From: Ruminococcoides sp052118065
GTDB taxonomy: Bacteria; Bacillota; Clostridia; Oscillospirales; Acutalibacteraceae
Assembly (NCBI GenBank): GCA_052118065.1
Contig: JBQKHY010000001.1
Location: 1-64,000 of the forward strand
Length of the DNA stretch: 64,000 nucleotides
Direction: 5' to 3'
Positions 1-8,400 of this stretch are shown here, one piece after another (within the stretch, counting starts at the first letter, position 1; the number at the start of each line of letters is the position of its first letter). The translations under genes and the position numbers were made by a program. A model generated the notes under the pieces. That model was given only the letters and a program-made list of their open reading frames with translations, made no database searches and had not been told where the DNA came from.

Positions 1-75
1 TACTTATTTTAGATTTGTACAAACTATTTTGCCTCCCTCGCTGAGGGAGGTGGCTTTGCGTATGCAAAGACGGAA
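1..75 (+). repeat. Interspersed two-hairpin repeat, copy 1
   Basis: A 75-bp sequence that recurs with a single mismatch at 41913-41987. It contains an outer hairpin (CCTCCCT/AGGGAGG), a second hairpin (CTTTGC gtat GCAAAG) and a trailing CGGAAGGAG. The same framework with different second stems occurs at 17.0-17.6 kb and 41.2-42.0 kb, so this belongs to a dispersed family. It has no coding content. The left edge may extend beyond the window. Confidence 0.85.
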
Positions 76-197
76 GGAGTGATTGGAATTGTAAATTCAT
101 TTACAATTCCACAATAGAAGATACTATTTAATAGCACCACAAACCCTAATTTGTAGTGTAATATACCTAAATAAAGTGAAGAATTAAAAAACAAAAG

Positions 198-228
198 AAA
201 AAAGGCAGTAACCAAAGTTACTGCCTTA
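198..228 (-). terminator. Terminator of tRNA-Gly
   Basis: Perfect 11-bp stem (AAGGCAGTAAC/GTTACTGCCTT) with a CAAA loop, followed on the minus strand by a T-rich tract. It lies 2 bp beyond the tRNA-Gly CCA end. Confidence 0.85.
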
Positions 229-229
229 G

Positions 230-303
230 TGGAGCGGATGATGGGAATCGAACCCACACGATCAGCTTGGAAGGCTGAAGTTCTACCACTAAACTACATC
301 CGC
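230..303 (-). tRNA. tRNA-Gly (UCC)
   Basis: Read on the minus strand the sequence folds as a cloverleaf with 7-bp acceptor GCGGATG/CATCCGC, T-arm GGGTTCGATTCCC and anticodon loop CTTCCAA, giving anticodon UCC. The CCA end is encoded. A consensus promoter lies upstream and a terminator follows immediately, so it is a single-gene transcript. Confidence 0.95.
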
Positions 304-323
304 ATCTCTCAATTTCAAGTAAT

Positions 324-352
324 ATTATATCATAGGGAAGAAAATTTGTCAA
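324..352 (-). promoter_or_regulatory. Promoter of tRNA-Gly
   Basis: On the minus strand: TTGACA, 17 bp, TATAAT. This is a perfect sigma-A consensus 21 bp upstream of the tRNA-Gly 5' end. Confidence 0.85.
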
Positions 353-463
353 CGATAAATTTATTAACAACTATAATAATTATACTACTAAAAGTGAATA
401 ATTATTCTATATTAGAATATAAGAAATAAATTAAAAAAACTTTAAAAAATTTGAAAAAAAGTG

Positions 464-492
464 TTGACAAATCTATAATGATTGGATATAAT
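464..492 (+). promoter_or_regulatory. Promoter of the tRNA-Arg-His-Lys cluster
   Basis: TTGACA, 17 bp, TATAAT: a perfect sigma-A consensus about 55 bp upstream of tRNA-Arg. Confidence 0.85.
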
Positions 493-546
493 ATAGAGGC
501 TGAATGAACGAGGTAAAAGCTTAAAATAGTTCATTCTAAATGATAT

Positions 547-623
547 GCGCCAGTAGCTCAGCTGGATAGAGCAACTGCCTTCTAAGCAGTAGGTCAGGGG
601 TTCGAGTCCCTTCTGGCGCGCCA
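547..623 (+). tRNA. tRNA-Arg (UCU)
   Basis: Cloverleaf with acceptor GCGCCAG/CTGGCGC, anticodon stem ACTGC/GCAGT and loop CTTCTAA, giving anticodon UCU. T-arm is GGGGTTCGAGTCCC and CCA is encoded. First gene of a plus-strand tRNA cluster. Confidence 0.95.
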
Positions 624-632
624 TTCATTTAT

Positions 633-710
633 GGTGGGTATAGCTTAGTTGGTTAAAGCGCCAGTTTGTGGCACTGGAGACCGTCGGTTCGAATCCGACT
701 ATCCACCCCA
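633..710 (+). tRNA. tRNA-His (GUG)
   Basis: Anticodon stem CCAGT/ACTGG with loop TTGTGGC gives anticodon GUG. The histidine-specific extra G at position -1 (base 633) opposes discriminator C73 (base 707), which confirms the identity. CCA is encoded. Confidence 0.95.
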
Positions 711-713
711 TTC

Positions 714-789
714 GATCCATTAGCTCAGTTGGCAGAGCACTTGACTTTTAATCAAGGTGTCCGGAGTTCGAATCTCCGATGGGTCACCA
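714..789 (+). tRNA. tRNA-Lys (UUU)
   Basis: Cloverleaf with acceptor GATCCAT/ATGGGTC, anticodon loop CTTTTAA (UUU) and T-arm GGAGTTCGAATCTCC. CCA is encoded. It ends 3 bp before a strong terminator. Confidence 0.95.
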
Positions 790-792
790 TAT

Positions 793-833
793 AAAAACCG
801 TATTTGAATTACTAAATACGGTTTTTATTTTTT
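793..833 (+). terminator. Terminator after tRNA-Lys
   Basis: 13-bp stem (AAAAACCGTATTT/AAATACGGTTTTT) followed by a T-rich run. It sits between tRNA-Lys and tRNA-Gln, so tRNA-Gln probably depends on read-through or on a promoter of its own that I could not identify. Confidence 0.8.
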
Positions 834-837
834 ATAA

Positions 838-913
838 TGAGCTGTCGCCAAGCGGTAAGGCAACGGACTTTGACTCCGTCATCCCGTGGGTTCGAATCCC
901 GCCAGCTCAGCCA
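838..913 (+). tRNA. tRNA-Gln (UUG)
   Basis: Acceptor TGAGCTG/CAGCTCA, anticodon stem ACGGA/TCCGT and loop CTTTGAC give anticodon UUG. T-arm is TGGGTTCGAATCCCG and CCA is encoded. It is separated from the upstream tRNAs by a terminator. Confidence 0.95.
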
Positions 914-919
914 TAAATT

Positions 920-950
920 GACCTAGGCAATAGCTTAGGTCTTTTTCTTT
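920..950 (+). terminator. Terminator after tRNA-Gln
   Basis: Stem GACCTA/TAGGTC followed by CTTTTTCTTTT, just past the tRNA-Gln CCA end. Confidence 0.7.
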
Positions 951-1031
951 TGTAAAAAATTTTAATTATTTGAGACAAGTTACATTAAATTTCAAAACTT
1001 GTAAAATAACTGAGAATTATTTTTATTTTTG

Positions 1032-1060
1032 TTGAATAATCACACTATATTTGTTATTAT
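1032..1060 (+). promoter_or_regulatory. Promoter of azlCD
   Basis: TTGAAT, 17 bp, TATTAT, about 80 bp upstream of azlC. Good match and spacing. Confidence 0.55.
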
Positions 1061-1141
1061 TATATGGTACGCAAATTTTAATGTAATAATTTAGAATTAG
1101 AAAATAAATTAAATTTCTTATTTTTAAAATAGGGTGTTAAA

Positions 1142-1885
1142 ATGGGTAGGTTAAAATTTTTAAAGTCAAAGAGAAAGGTTCTTGCTGAGGGATTTCGTGA
1201 CGGTATTCCTATTGGTTTAGGTTACTTGGCAGTATCTTTTTCTTTGGGTATAGCTGCTAAAAATGCAGGGCTTTCTGCTTTTCAGAGTTTCTTAGCAAGT
1301 TTATTTTGCAATGCCTCAGCCGGTGAGTATTCAGGCTTTACGGTTATTGCAGCTAATGCAACATATGTTGAAATGTTTATAGTTACCTTGGTGGCAAATG
1401 CAAGGTATCTGTTAATGAGTTGTGCTTTAAGTCAGAGAATGGCTGAAGGTACAAAGCTAATACATAGAATTGTCTTAGGGTTTTATATTACAGATGAACT
1501 TTTTGGCATAACAATTTCCAGAAAAGGGTTTGTTGACCCATATTATACCTATGGTGCAATTTTATTTGCAGGACCATGTTGGGCAATAGGTACTGCTCTT
1601 GGTACAATAGCCGGTAATCTGTTGCCATTAAGGATAGTCAGTGCATTAAGTGTTGCACTTTATGGAATGTTCCTTGCAATTGTTGTACCACCATCAAGAC
1701 AGAATAAAAAGCTACTTGGCATTGTAGTGTGTAGTTTTGCCCTAAGCCTAGCTTGTGCTTATTTGCCACTTGTTTCAACTTTAACTGAGGGTACAAGAAT
1801 TATCATTCTTACTGTTGTTATCTCAACAGTAGCAGCAATTCTGTTCCCTGTAAAGGATAAGGAGGTAGCAGAAGATGAGTCATAA
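1142..1885 (+). CDS. azlC: AzlC-family branched-chain amino acid exporter, large subunit
   Basis: A 247-residue polytopic membrane protein of the AzlC family (the LIV-E/BrnFE type), the large subunit of a two-component exporter for branched-chain amino acids and analogues. Near residues 20-30 it has the family's GxxxGxGYLAVSF-like N-terminal segment, then several hydrophobic helices. The family call rests on that opening, the length, and the small AzlD-type gene that overlaps it by 11 bp downstream. A promoter lies about 80 bp upstream. The ribosome-binding site (AGGGTG) is modest. No regulator gene is adjacent. The substrate is inferred from the family. Confidence 0.85.
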   Translation: MGRLKFLKSKRKVLAEGFRDGIPIGLGYLAVSFSLGIAAKNAGLSAFQSFLASLFCNASAGEYSGFTVIAANATYVEMFIVTLVANARYLLMSCALSQRMAEGTKLIHRIVLGFYITDELFGITISRKGFVDPYYTYGAILFAGPCWAIGTALGTIAGNLLPLRIVSALSVALYGMFLAIVVPPSRQNKKLLGIVVCSFALSLACAYLPLVSTLTEGTRIIILTVVISTVAAILFPVKDKEVAEDES

Positions 1886-2183
1886 TGTTTATATTTACCT
1901 TATCATAATGGCTACAGTTACCTTAGCAATAAGAATTTTGCCACTAACACTGGTGCAAAAGCAGTTCAAAAGTCAGTTCGTAAAGTCGTTCCTATATTAT
2001 GTGCCATATGTAACACTTTCTGTAATGACTTTTCCGGCAATTTTCCAAGCAACACAAAGTCCAATTGTAGGTATCATAGCTTTCATAATCGGTATAATTG
2101 CAGCATGGTTTAATGCAGGACTTTTCAAAGTTTCTGTAATCTGTTGCAGTGTTGTATTTATATTAGAATTATTTTTCTGTTGA
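1875..2183 (+). CDS. azlD: AzlD-family transporter subunit
   Basis: A 102-residue hydrophobic protein with about four membrane spans and an early polar IRILPL segment, typical of AzlD, the small partner of AzlC. Its start lies inside the 3' end of azlC with a good ribosome-binding site (GGAGGT), which implies translational coupling and a 1:1 complex in the membrane. It is followed directly by a degraded acetyltransferase fragment. Confidence 0.85.
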   Translation: MSHNVYIYLIIMATVTLAIRILPLTLVQKQFKSQFVKSFLYYVPYVTLSVMTFPAIFQATQSPIVGIIAFIIGIIAAWFNAGLFKVSVICCSVVFILELFFC

Positions 2184-2332
2184 GCATTGTAAAGGAAAAG
2201 TATAAGGATTATTTGTATTTAGAAGTAATGCCTGACCAAAAGAAAAATGTATCATTCTACATAAAACAAGGGTTCAATGTTATGGAAGATGGTACTGCAA
2301 TGAATATTGTAAATGAGAAAAATAAATATTAA
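2180..2332 (+). pseudogene. C-terminal relic of a GNAT acetyltransferase
   Basis: About 48 residues readable up to a stop at 2332 resemble the last third of a GNAT N-acetyltransferase: a ...LYLEVMPDQKKNVSFYIKQ... strand-helix, then GFNVMEDGTAMN, the usual closing motif of the family. There is no room for the N-terminal acetyl-CoA-binding part, because the fragment abuts and slightly overlaps the azlD end. It is best read as a decayed remnant, not a working gene. Any apparent start codon lies inside azlD in another frame and has no ribosome-binding site. Confidence 0.65.
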
Positions 2333-2346
2333 AATTACAAAGCAAA

Positions 2347-2386
2347 ACACCTATAAAATATTACTAATTTTATGGGTGTATTTTTA
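2347..2386 (+). terminator. Terminator after azlCD
   Basis: A long A/T-rich stem (ACACCTATAAAAT with ATTTTATGGGTGT) followed by ATTTTTAT. Confidence 0.7.
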
Positions 2387-2410
2387 TATGTTTTTTGTAG
2401 AAAAATAGGT

Positions 2411-2439
2411 TTGACTATTTACATATCATAATATATAAT
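2411..2439 (+). promoter_or_regulatory. Promoter of the MATE gene
   Basis: TTGACT, 17 bp, TATAAT, about 70 bp upstream of the MATE start. Confidence 0.75.
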
Positions 2440-2511
2440 TGTGCTTGAAAAAATCAAAAGTAGTTAAATTCTTTCAATTTTAAGCAAAGTAGTGTTTAAG
2501 GTGTGATGAAT

Positions 2512-3870
2512 ATGAGTGGTACAAAAACCGTTGCAGTTAAATTAACTGAGGGTAATATTTTAAAGAAAATGTTGATTTTCGCAGTACCTATTATAATAGG
2601 TAACTTACTACAAGAACTTTACTATATTTTTGATACACTTATTGTTGGTCAAACTTTAGGGGATATAAAGTTGGCAGCAGTAGGTGCTACAAGCTCACTT
2701 GTATTTTTGGCTACAGGTTTCATTATCGGTATAACAAGTGGTTGTGCAGTTCTTACTTCTCAATTCTTTGGTGCAGGTGATGACAACAGAATGAAAAAGT
2801 CAGTAGCATCACATATTGTTATTGCACTAATTTCAACTGTAGTTTTAACAGTAGGATTTGTACTTTTAGCAAAACCACTTTTAATTTTGCTAAATACAAC
2901 AAGTGATACTTTTGCTTATTCAAAAACCTACCTAACAATTATCTATGGTGGTTTACCAGCTACAATGCTATACAATGTAACCTCAGCACTATTAAGGTCA
3001 GTAGGGGATAGCAAAACACCTTTAATGTTACTTTTGCTTTCATCAGTACTAAACATTGGTCTTGACCTGTTATTTATTTTAGCATTTGGTTGGGATGTTG
3101 CCGGTGCTGCTATTGCAACAGTAATTTCACAAGGTATCTCAGCTTTGCTTTGTGTTGTATATATTAAGTTTAAAGTACCTTTTATTATTCCTAATAAAGA
3201 AAGTTTCAAAGGAATAAAGTCAATGATTGGTGATGAATTTAAGATTGGTTTCCCTATGGGCTTTCAATATTCAGTAATTTCAATCGGTATGATGGTGCTA
3301 CAGTTTTTTGTAAACGGTTTTGGTTCAAGTGCAGTTGCTGCTTATACAATAGGCAACAGAGTTCAGCTTTTCCTGCAAAACCCTCTAAACTCAATGAGTA
3401 TTGTAATGGCAACCTTTGCCGGACAAAATGCCGGTGCTAAAAGGTATGACAGAATTAAGTCAGGTACAAAGAAAGGTCTTTTACTTTGTCTTGTATATTC
3501 TGTAGTTATCGGTGTATTAGCCTTTATATTTGCTGAATTCTTAACATCAATTTTCCTATCAAATTCCGACCCTATTACAATGAAGTATTCTATTGAATTT
3601 ATTAGGTGGAACTGTATCTTTGAATGGTCACTTGGTATGCTATTTATTTATCGTGGTGTAATTCAAGGCTTAAAAGATGGCGTTGTTCCTATGATAGGTT
3701 CAGTATTAGAAGTTATGATGAGAGTTCTTTCACCACTAATTTTCAGTACAACATTAGGTTTTGCATCAGTTTCATTTGCAGGTCCTGCTGCATGGAGTGC
3801 CAGTGCAATACTTATGATTATTGTGTATTTCCATAAGTTCAGAAAGTTAAAGCGAACAGGAACTTTATAA
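2512..3870 (+). CDS. MATE-family multidrug/Na+ antiporter
   Basis: A 452-residue membrane protein of the MATE family, an ion-driven efflux pump for drugs or metabolites. The opening ILKKMLIFAVPIIIGNLLQ, the following YYIFDTLIVGQ and the two-lobed layout (about 12 helices with a QFFxAG motif in each half: SQFFGAGDD near 85, FAGQNAGAKR near 310) are typical. I chose the ATG at 2512 because AAGGTG ends 8 bp before it; GTG 2503 and ATG 2506 are too close to that site. The gene is monocistronic, with its own promoter and a terminator. Substrate unknown. Confidence 0.9.
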   Translation: MSGTKTVAVKLTEGNILKKMLIFAVPIIIGNLLQELYYIFDTLIVGQTLGDIKLAAVGATSSLVFLATGFIIGITSGCAVLTSQFFGAGDDNRMKKSVASHIVIALISTVVLTVGFVLLAKPLLILLNTTSDTFAYSKTYLTIIYGGLPATMLYNVTSALLRSVGDSKTPLMLLLLSSVLNIGLDLLFILAFGWDVAGAAIATVISQGISALLCVVYIKFKVPFIIPNKESFKGIKSMIGDEFKIGFPMGFQYSVISIGMMVLQFFVNGFGSSAVAAYTIGNRVQLFLQNPLNSMSIVMATFAGQNAGAKRYDRIKSGTKKGLLLCLVYSVVIGVLAFIFAEFLTSIFLSNSDPITMKYSIEFIRWNCIFEWSLGMLFIYRGVIQGLKDGVVPMIGSVLEVMMRVLSPLIFSTTLGFASVSFAGPAAWSASAILMIIVYFHKFRKLKRTGTL

Positions 3871-3885
3871 AAAATAGAGATAAAA

Positions 3886-3921
3886 AGAAAATCGCATTTC
3901 CAATAGGAAGTGCGATTTTTT
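3886..3921. terminator. Bidirectional terminator
   Basis: Stem AATCGCATTTCC/GGAAGTGCGATT with an AATA loop and T tracts on both strands, between the convergent MATE gene and the 3939-4868 gene. Confidence 0.85.
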
Positions 3922-3938
3922 CTGCTTAAAATATTAAA

Positions 3939-4868
3939 TTAATCTTCGTTTTGAATCACCATTTCGTACCAATCACGACCGTTTTTAGGTTCAAGAACAA
4001 TTCTCTCATTTTCAGTTTTGGTAACTTCAAGCATTTTGCCTACATCTTCATTGCTTAGTGAGAATGGTACAATCTCATCAAAATTAGCTCTCACAACACC
4101 TAGCTTAAAGAACTGTAGATTAAACTGTTCACTAATAAGTACAGAGAATGAAAGACCACTTAAATATTCTTTAGTGTGAGCATAGTCATCTGTACTTAGG
4201 TTGATAACCATTTTTTTGTCCTCATTATCAAGACCTTCAAGGTAGATAATCAAGAACCTAGGTGTAATGTTTACTATACCTTCATAGAAAGTAGTTCTCT
4301 TTTGAGAAATTTCAAGTGAATCGTAATATTTGTTGTAAGAGTTAAGACTAATAAAATCTTTGCTGAATAGCTTACTTAGTTTGTCATCAAATAGTTGACT
4401 GTCATTCTGAATACCTGTAATAGCAGTAGCCTTTAGCACATTATTTTCTTCGTAAATTTTAATGATTGCACCGTTGACCTTTTTCTTTGATGAATCACCA
4501 TAGTAGTAACCGTAGTATGTACCGATATACTTTTCGTCAAATCCCTTAATATTTTGACTTCTTGATGAATCTGTAAGGGATAAGTCCTCTCTTAAAAATT
4601 GAAAAGTAGTAACTTCCGGAGTAATGTTGTAGTTGTAGAAGTTTACAATCTTGTTTACAATAGTCATACTAGGTACATATTCCGGATTTCTGCACTTTGA
4701 TAGATTTACATAAGAAGGAAGTTCTTCTTCATTTCTAATGTAAACAGGACATTCACCGGCACCGGAAACATAGTAAGGAGCAGTGTTCAGCTTTTTCCAC
4801 ATATAGTCGTAGTTAATGTGGAAAAACTTATTTTCCTCAGGGGTTAGTTTAGTAACATTTCTTGCCAT
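3939..4868 (-). CDS. Protein of unknown function (309 aa)
   Basis: A soluble 309-residue protein with no signal peptide or membrane segment, not recognised. Residues about 60-100 (a PSMTIVNKIVNFYN... stretch ending FLREDLS) look faintly like the end of an XRE-type helix-turn-helix, but the rest does not help. The remainder is mixed alpha/beta with many Tyr, Asn and Lys. It has its own good promoter on the minus strand, a ribosome-binding site (AGAAGAGGAT) before the ATG at 4868, and a shared terminator, so it is expressed alone. A regulatory role is only a guess. Confidence 0.6.
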   Translation of the reverse strand: MARNVTKLTPEENKFFHINYDYMWKKLNTAPYYVSGAGECPVYIRNEEELPSYVNLSKCRNPEYVPSMTIVNKIVNFYNYNITPEVTTFQFLREDLSLTDSSRSQNIKGFDEKYIGTYYGYYYGDSSKKKVNGAIIKIYEENNVLKATAITGIQNDSQLFDDKLSKLFSKDFISLNSYNKYYDSLEISQKRTTFYEGIVNITPRFLIIYLEGLDNEDKKMVINLSTDDYAHTKEYLSGLSFSVLISEQFNLQFFKLGVVRANFDEIVPFSLSNEDVGKMLEVTKTENERIVLEPKNGRDWYEMVIQNED

Positions 4869-4914
4869 AAAAAATCCTCTTCTTTTTATTATTCATCTCA
4901 TACCTATTAAATAT

Positions 4915-4943
4915 AGTATATCATAGCTAGTAGGAGAAATCAA
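4915..4943 (-). promoter_or_regulatory. Promoter of the 3939-4868 gene
   Basis: On the minus strand: TTGATT, 17 bp, TATACT, about 47 bp upstream of the start codon. Confidence 0.65.
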
Positions 4944-5294
4944 ACAAAAAGTATAAAATAAGATAAATATAGTTTAAAATTTTTAATTCATAGTATAAAA
5001 TAATTTAAAATAAGTATAAAATAAAACTTATTAAAAATAAAAATACTATAAATAAATGAAACAAAGGGTAATTTAGTATTTAGAATTCCTATTAACTTTG
5101 ATATACTGTAGCCATAGTAAAGAGATAGAAAACACCTAAATTTTTATTACTCATTAGCAACAGTTTTCCCCCTTTTTATTGTTGCTAAAAGAAAACTAAA
5201 TCGGTTGTTCCTTTCCTTTCTTTAACCGATTTTATATATAATTACAAGACGCTACAGAATTGTAGAATCCTCATATAAATTTCATAATCTCCCT

Positions 5295-5330
5295 AAAAAG
5301 CTAGTCCTTATGGATTAGCTTTTTACTTTT
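5295..5330. terminator. Orphan rho-independent terminator
   Basis: Stem AAAAAGCTAGTCC with GGATTAGCTTTTT, loop TTAT, then TACTTTTG. On the plus strand no coding gene ends nearby; on the minus strand the amylase terminator already lies at 5411-5445. Confidence 0.7.
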
Positions 5331-5410
5331 GTCTTTTAATTTTACAACTGATTAGTGCTTGAATAATTTTATGGTGGGGAATAGGTTATATTTTATAAAC
5401 ATAATAGGTA

Positions 5411-5445
5411 ATAAAAAACAGCTACCCAAATTAATGAGTAGCTGT
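5411..5445 (-). terminator. Terminator of amylase 1
   Basis: On the minus strand: ACAGCTAC/GTAGCTGT stem followed by TTTTTTAT, 19 bp past the stop of the 5464-8514 gene. Confidence 0.8.
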
Positions 5446-5463
5446 AATTATAGGTGTTATAGA

Positions 5464-8400
5464 TTAGCCAAGTTTGTCAATTTTATCAGCAGCATATTTC
5501 TGGATCATTGTTGTATCCTTAATACTAATCTGACCGTCTTTATTAACATCAGCAAGTTTTATGTTGATTGTTACTGCCATTTCAGATACATACTTTTGAA
5601 TTAGTGTAGCATCCTTAACATCAACAACACCATCACCGTTTACATCACCAAGAAGTTCTGTTGGAGTTGTAGAAGTAGTAGCTGTTGTAGCTGTTGTAGC
5701 TGTTGTAGCTGTTGTAGCTGTTGTTGCTGTTGTAGCTGTTGTAGCTGTTGTAGCTGTTGTTGCTGTTGTAGCTGTTGTTGCTGTTGTTGCTGTTGTAGGA
5801 ACTACATATGGGCTGCTTGACCACTTACCGTTTGAATATAGATAACCGTCACCAGGAATGCTTAGGTTACCTGTCTGTGAACCACCATTGTTACTAAAGA
5901 TACACATATCGTTATCCTTAGAGAATGAAGCATACCAGATGTTATCCTTATACTTTGTCATTGCAACGCCAGGCCACTTAACAGAAGAAGAGTCACTTGA
6001 CTTGTTCCAGTAGTAAATGTAAGGTGTAGCAAAGTTGTTTGTGTTTTCATAGTAAACTGTAACATTGCTTGATGGGTCAGGAGTTGTTGGAATAGTAGCA
6101 GTTGGCTTCTGACCTGTATATGCTTTCCACTGGTTACCTGTAGTAAAGATCATATCTGTTGAATTAATCTTTAGACCAGGCTGCATTTCTGCAGGGTATC
6201 TGCTAGAACCACCACTGAAGATAACCTGACCATCTGTTATTTCTTCAGGAACTTCAATTACATATAGACCTGTTGAAGAATCAAGTGTCATCTGCTGACC
6301 AGGCCATTTTGCATTTTCAACTACTGATGAACCACTTTCATTATAAATGTAAGCGTAGATTGTTGAACCCCAATTTAGTGATGGGTCAAAATATACTCTT
6401 GTAACTGCATTTGGGTCTTTCTTCTTAAATGAGAATGACTTTGAAGCTGTTTCTTCTGAATTTGTAGCTGTCATTTTAACTTTAAATGTTGTGCCAACCG
6501 GAATATCTTCACCAATTGTGAACTTCTGACCGTCAACAACCTTGAATTCTTCACCACCGTTAACTGAAACCATAGCGTAGTCAGCACCCTTTAGAGATAC
6601 TGTAACTTCTTCTGAATCATAGAATGATGAAGCACCTTTTAGTGACATATTGATTGTAGATGTAGGACCTTCAATTAGAATTGTACCATGCTCACCTGAG
6701 TTAAATGTAGCAGTACCATCTGTAACCATAGCCTTTGTACCATCATAAGCATTTGTTACTTCTGTACCGTCTGACCATAGTGAAGATACATCTACTGCAA
6801 TGTCCTTGTTATTAGGAGCACCGATTGTTGCAATAATATTATCTGATACATTGCCATCGTCATATGTTCTGGCAAATGTATAACCTGTTGAACCATTGTA
6901 AGCAGTAATTTGCTGATGTTGACCGGCACCGACTGCTACGTGGTTTTTACGGAAAGTACCAACCTTCTGCCAGTGAGCTAGTTCGTCCTGATCTATTGAA
7001 TCCCAGTTCATATCACTTCTTAGTGAGTGACCACTGCCACCGTGACCGTCAAAGTTCATACCTGGAACAGTCTTACGGTTTGTTTCATCACCATAGAAAA
7101 CTTGTACTGCACCAGGAAGTAGCATTAGAGCAGAACCCTGATATGCCATGTCTGATGTACGAGCAAGATTTGAGTCATGAGAAGAGATATATGTTAACTG
7201 ATTAAACTTATCGTTTGAGTTGATAGAATCTGCATAGTGTTGGAACTTACCATTGATTGAACTTGCTGCAGGAAGTGGACTACCTGATGTATCAAAGTTA
7301 ATCATTGAGTCAAATCCACCTTCTGTGAAGTATGAATCATATCCAGAACCGATGTTGTGATCCCAACATTCACCTGTCATCCAGAAGTCTTCATCCCAAT
7401 CAGCACCGGCCTTAGTTGGGTTGTTCTCTCTCCAAGTCTTAAGAGCAGATACACATTTATCTTTTAGCTTTTTCCATGAAGCCTGTTCAACGTGCTTAGC
7501 AGTATCGCAACGGAAACCGTCAACACCATACTGAGAAACCCATTCAGAAAGCCATGTTGTTAGGTAATCACTAACGCTACCTGAGTTGTCGCCGTATTTA
7601 GCAACCTTCTGGTCATATGTACCTTCATTAGTCCACTTTGTCTTTAGGATAGGAGGGATAGATACTGTCTTTGTCTGTTCTGTTCTAAAGTCAGGAAGAC
7701 CTTCTAGGCATCTTGTTAGGTCACTACCACCTTCACCGCCTGTATATCCAGGAAGACCTGAACGAATCCAGTCATTGCCCCACCATTTGCCCCAGTCAGA
7801 AGCAGATGTCTTAAAGTCAATGTGGCTGTTTACATCACTAATGTTGTTTAGCTTGTACTTGTAGTCACTAGCACCTGAAAGAAGTGTACCAAAGTCATAT
7901 TCTTCCATATCAGCAACTGTGTTATAACCTGTGTGGTTCATAACAACATCAAGTACAACACGGATACCATGCCTATGAGCTGTATCAACTAGTGTTTGAA
8001 ATTCTTCTTTTGTACCAAAGTTAGCATCTGTTTCTGTGTAGTCAAGAACATAGTAACCGTGGTATGAATAGTGGGCAAAACCTTTACCTGAATCGACATA
8101 GCCGTGAATCTGTTCGTAAGGAGCAGAAATCCAAATTGCATTTACACCTAGGTCATCAAAGTAACCAGCTTCGATTTCCTGTGTAACACCGGCAAAGTCA
8201 CCACCATGGAATGTACCAGGAGCTGTATCCCAGCCTGATAGTGGAGAGCCATCTTTGTCTGTTGCACGACCATATGAGTGGTCATTACTTGTGTTACCGT
8301 TTTTAAAACGGTCAGTTAGTAGAAAATAGACATTTGCATTGTCCCAAGTGAAGTCATTTGCACTTGTGATTTTTGAAACGCCAGTTTTTTTGTCTGTTGT

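Larger units (their letters stand above)
4869..5463. other. 595-bp gene-free, AT-rich stretch with an orphan hairpin-terminator
   Basis: No credible ORF. It holds the promoter of the upstream minus gene (4915-4943), a low-complexity A/T stretch to about 5090, an AGCAAC...GTTGCT inverted repeat near 5158-5188, an AAATCGGTT...AACCGATTT inverted repeat near 5200-5233, and a strong terminator at 5295-5330 not attributable to a known gene. A small RNA between about 5090 and 5330 is possible but unproven. Confidence 0.5.

Noticed and set aside
229..429. 66-codon open frame over the tRNA-Gly
   Set aside because: It reads antisense through the tRNA gene and lacks a ribosome-binding site; an artefact.
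5678..5797. Tandem repeat array considered as CRISPR
   Set aside because: 9-bp contiguous units without spacers, in frame inside a protein linker; no cas genes nearby.
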